Part shown: positions 6,950 to 9,252 of the stretch, piece by piece | Numbering within the stretch: the first letter of the stretch is position 1 | Layout: each line of letters opens with the position of its first letter | Assembly: GCA_011322515.1 (NCBI GenBank) | Contig: DRMS01000227.1 | Coordinates: forward strand, 1-9,252 | DNA length: 9,252 nucleotides | Reading direction: 5' to 3' | Origin: Leucothrix mucor | GTDB lineage: Bacteria > Pseudomonadota > Gammaproteobacteria > Thiotrichales > Thiotrichaceae | Position numbers and translations under genes: made by a program | Notes under the pieces: generated by a model | Databases searched by the model: none | What the model was told of the DNA's origin: nothing | Seen by the model: only the letters and a program-made list of their open reading frames with translations

Positions 6950-6965
6950 TTTTTTTGGGGGGGGG
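6950..6965. repeat. T7G9 homopolymer tract
   Basis: Seven T are followed directly by nine G in an otherwise very AT-rich gap. A nine-base G run is rare in such DNA and prone to slippage. It is outside any gene I can support, about 230 bp upstream of the small membrane gene and 330 bp upstream of pyc. The exact length could also be affected by sequencing or assembly error. Confidence 0.7.
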
Positions 6966-7185
6966 AATTAAACTAATTTTACAATTACATTTTATAAACA
7001 ATGACTTAAAGTAATAAAAATAAAATATAATTATTTAATTTTAGCAATTGCTTCCTACTTGAGGGTCTGAAAAACTATTAGATCAGTAGGAGGGCACAGT
7101 AAATCTAATATTTTGTTCGCACCCAAAAAGCAGGGTATAGCAATTTATTTTCCAATATTCTGCGTTATTGGTATCATTGCGTAAC

Positions 7186-7214
7186 TTGCCACATGGCTCA
7201 ACAATACCTAAAGT
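7186..7214 (+). promoter_or_regulatory. Candidate sigma-70 promoter for pyc
   Basis: TTGCCA (7186-7191, 5/6 to the -35 consensus), a 17-bp spacer, and TAAAGT (7209-7214, 4/6 to the -10 consensus). It would give a leader of about 70 nt before the ATG at 7293. The -10 match is modest, and in DNA this AT-rich such matches arise by chance. Confidence 0.25.
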
Positions 7215-7292
7215 TCAAAAAACAAACGTCAAAAATTTGGTTAGATTTATTATGAGCGCTTACTTAACTACCTTTAGCTAAGGTCGCATAAA

Positions 7293-9252
7293 ATGATTAA
7301 AAAAATTAGTAAACTGATGGTCGCCAACCGTGGTGAAATTGCCATTAGAATTTTACGTGCCGCATTTGAATTAAATCTACGCACGGTTTCCATGTACACC
7401 TATGAAGATCGCTTTTCACCGCATCGTTATAAGGCAGATGAGGCGTATCAGATTGGCGCAGATGATGAAGCACTAGCGCCTTATTTAGATATTGAGGCGA
7501 TTATTGAGCTGGCAAAATTAAATCAGGTTGATGCAATTCACCCTGGCTATGGTTTTTTATCTGAAAATGTACGCTTTGCACAGCGTTGCCGTGAGGAGGA
7601 TATTATCTTTATCGGCCCTGAGCCTGAGGTGATGGAGCAATTAGGCGATAAACTAAAAGCTAAAGAAAATGCCATTGCCGCTGGGATTCCTGTCATAGAA
7701 GACAGTCATATTCCGCTGGATAATGCAGATATTGCGCTGCAAGAAGCCAAGCGCATTGGTTTTCCGCTAATGATTAAAGCGGTGTCAGGGGGCGGTGGGC
7801 GTGGGATGCGTATATTGCACACCAAGGATGAATTGGAAAATGCCTTTAATGATGCGCGCAATGAAGCAACGAAAGCGTTTGGTGATGATACTCTCTTTTT
7901 AGAAAAATATATTGATGCACCCAAGCATATTGAAATTCAAATTTTAGGTGATAATTACGGCAATCTGGTGCATTTGTATGAGCGCGATTGTTCAGTGCAA
8001 CGCCGTTTTCAAAAGGTAGTAGAAGTTGCGCCTAGTATGGGTTTATCCAAACAGACGCGTGAAAAACTCTACGCCTATGCGCTGGCAGTAACCAAACAAG
8101 TTAATTATAACAATGCGGGAACGGTCGAGTTTCTGGTTGATAAAGCAGAAAATATTTACTTTATTGAAGTCAATCCTCGCGTGCAGGTCGAGCATACGGT
8201 TACCGAAGTCGTTACAGGGATTGATATTGTCCGCAGTCAGATTCAAATTGCTAGCGGTTACACATTATCTAGCCCTGAAATCGCAATTAACTCACAAAAT
8301 GAGATAAGCTGTCGTGGTTTTGCAGTGCAGTGTCGTATTACTACCGAAGACCCTGAGCAGGATTTTAAACCTGATTTTGGAACCATTATTGCCTACCGTA
8401 GTGCAGGGGGATTGGGAGTTCGCCTTGATGCGGGAGCGGTTTACCTAGGTGCTAAAGTATCCCCCTTTTACGACTCCATGTTGGTTAAAGTTACCGCATC
8501 AGGACGCACCTTAAAAGAAGCCTTAGAGCGCTCAACTCGTGCGCTCACAGAGTTTCGTATTCGTGGTGTTAAAACCAATATTGGTTTTATGCTAAATGTC
8601 TTAAAACATCCTACCTTTGTTTCAGGCAAAGCGCGTGTTACTTTTTTGGAGCAAAACCCTGAGTTATTTAATATCCATAAACGCTATGATCGAGGCACAA
8701 AAACACTGCGTTATCTGGCAAATTTAGCCGTTAATGGTCACGAAGATATTAAAAAACCTGACCTTGAACGTAAATTTCGCACACCCATTATTCCTGATTA
8801 CGATAAATTTGCAGCCTATCCCAAAGGTACAAAAAACAAGCTAGATGAGCTAGGCGCGGATGGCTTTGTTGATTGGATTAAAGCACAGGATACTATTCTC
8901 TATACCGATACCACCCTACGTGATGCACACCAGTCTTTACTCGCGACACGGGTGCGCACGTGCGATATGCTTAAAGTGGCAGAGGGATTTGCCAAAAATC
9001 ACTCACAACTATTTTCATTGGAAATGTGGGGTGGTGCAACCTTTGATGTGGCATTGCGCTTTTTACATGAATGCCCTTGGGAACGCTTGCGTTTATTGCG
9101 TGAAAAAATCCCTAATATTCTTTTTCAGATGCTCTTTCGTGGCGCTAATGCGGTGGGTTACAAAGCCTATCCCGATAATATCATTGAAAAATTTATTATT
9201 GAATCTGCTGAACAGGGCATTGATATTTTCCGTATCTTTGACTCACTGAACT
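7293..9252 (+). CDS. pyc: Pyruvate carboxylase, single-chain type (3'-partial)
   Basis: It carboxylates pyruvate to oxaloacetate using ATP, bicarbonate and biotin, refilling the TCA cycle. 653 codons are visible and the frame runs off the window; the family is usually about 1150 residues, so the rest of the carboxyltransferase and the biotin domain lie outside. The biotin carboxylase half is complete: KLMVANRGEIAIRILRA (7-23), HPGYGFLSEN, the ATP-grasp Gly loop SGGGGRGMR (165-173), ERDCSVQRR, and EVNPRVQVEHTVTE from residue 292. The carboxyltransferase half starts with DTTLRDAHQS (539-548, metal ligand Asp544), EMWGGATFD (577-585), HECPWERL and FQMLFRGANAVGY (611-623). Fusion of both halves in one chain, and the RDAHQS/ECPWERL signatures, separate it from acetyl-CoA and propionyl-CoA carboxylase and from a free AccC; a split PycA/PycB or an OadA-only gene is excluded. 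AAGG (7280-7283) gives a 9-nt spacing to the ATG. Confidence 0.95.
   Translation, partial: MIKKISKLMVANRGEIAIRILRAAFELNLRTVSMYTYEDRFSPHRYKADEAYQIGADDEALAPYLDIEAIIELAKLNQVDAIHPGYGFLSENVRFAQRCREEDIIFIGPEPEVMEQLGDKLKAKENAIAAGIPVIEDSHIPLDNADIALQEAKRIGFPLMIKAVSGGGGRGMRILHTKDELENAFNDARNEATKAFGDDTLFLEKYIDAPKHIEIQILGDNYGNLVHLYERDCSVQRRFQKVVEVAPSMGLSKQTREKLYAYALAVTKQVNYNNAGTVEFLVDKAENIYFIEVNPRVQVEHTVTEVVTGIDIVRSQIQIASGYTLSSPEIAINSQNEISCRGFAVQCRITTEDPEQDFKPDFGTIIAYRSAGGLGVRLDAGAVYLGAKVSPFYDSMLVKVTASGRTLKEALERSTRALTEFRIRGVKTNIGFMLNVLKHPTFVSGKARVTFLEQNPELFNIHKRYDRGTKTLRYLANLAVNGHEDIKKPDLERKFRTPIIPDYDKFAAYPKGTKNKLDELGADGFVDWIKAQDTILYTDTTLRDAHQSLLATRVRTCDMLKVAEGFAKNHSQLFSLEMWGGATFDVALRFLHECPWERLRLLREKIPNILFQMLFRGANAVGYKAYPDNIIEKFIIESAEQGIDIFRIFDSLN

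Larger units (their letters stand above)
6718..7292. other. 575-bp AT-rich intergenic region between divergent genes
   Basis: This gap separates the minus-strand small gene from the plus-strand pyc, so it should hold promoters for both. I find no convincing coding region. Items seen: a 12-bp palindrome ATCATATATGAT (6807-6818), the palindrome GTGATCAC (6939-6946), the T7G9 tract (listed), an inverted repeat TCCTACT (7053-7059)/AGTAGGA (7085-7091), and a candidate pyc promoter (listed). A short ACCTT-TAGCT-AAGGT hairpin (7270-7284) covers the AAGG ribosome site of pyc. None of these is a recognised operator or riboswitch. Confidence 0.5.

Noticed and set aside
7706..8307. Reading frames on both strands inside the pyruvate carboxylase region
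   Set aside because: They are shadows of pyc, whose motifs are continuous through this stretch.

Overview
The window looks like chromosomal DNA of an AT-rich gammaproteobacterium. The evidence is the pyrB/pyrC' pair, with a four-base overlap and a zinc-ligand-less dihydroorotase as known from Pseudomonas, plus a YaiL/DUF2058 gene. Two GC-rich palindrome families stand in the gaps. I recognise their core sequences as dispersed repeats of several gammaproteobacteria, including methanotroph and sulfur-oxidiser genomes, but this is from memory and the genus cannot be fixed. Nothing here is a strong candidate for a new defence or mobile system. The least explained parts are the two left-hand hypothetical genes, a 43-residue membrane protein, and several palindromes.

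Left part (1-3314, + strand): the C-terminal 496 residues of a large protein whose start lies outside the window. It has a short Gly-X-Y stretch, a charged helical segment and a probable right-handed beta-helix. A 514-bp AT-rich gap with a pair of REP-like hairpins follows, then a 318-residue predicted secreted protein of unknown function. Both genes are visibly more AT-rich than the housekeeping genes to the right, which suggests accessory DNA. A 142-bp nested palindrome (MITE/REP-like) separates this part from the next.

Middle part (3315-6438, - strand): aspartate transcarbamoylase (pyrB) overlapped by the non-catalytic dihydroorotase pyrC', which together should form one ATCase complex for pyrimidine synthesis. 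Upstream is an almost perfect 67-bp AT-rich palindrome just after the stop codon of yaiL, also on the minus strand.

Right part (6439-9252): a 43-codon minus-strand gene for a single-pass membrane protein with its own ribosome site and a GC-rich hairpin downstream, then a 575-bp AT-rich gap with a T7G9 tract. Last comes the first 653 codons of a single-chain pyruvate carboxylase on the plus strand, cut by the window end. Its complete biotin carboxylase half and the start of its carboxyltransferase half are visible.
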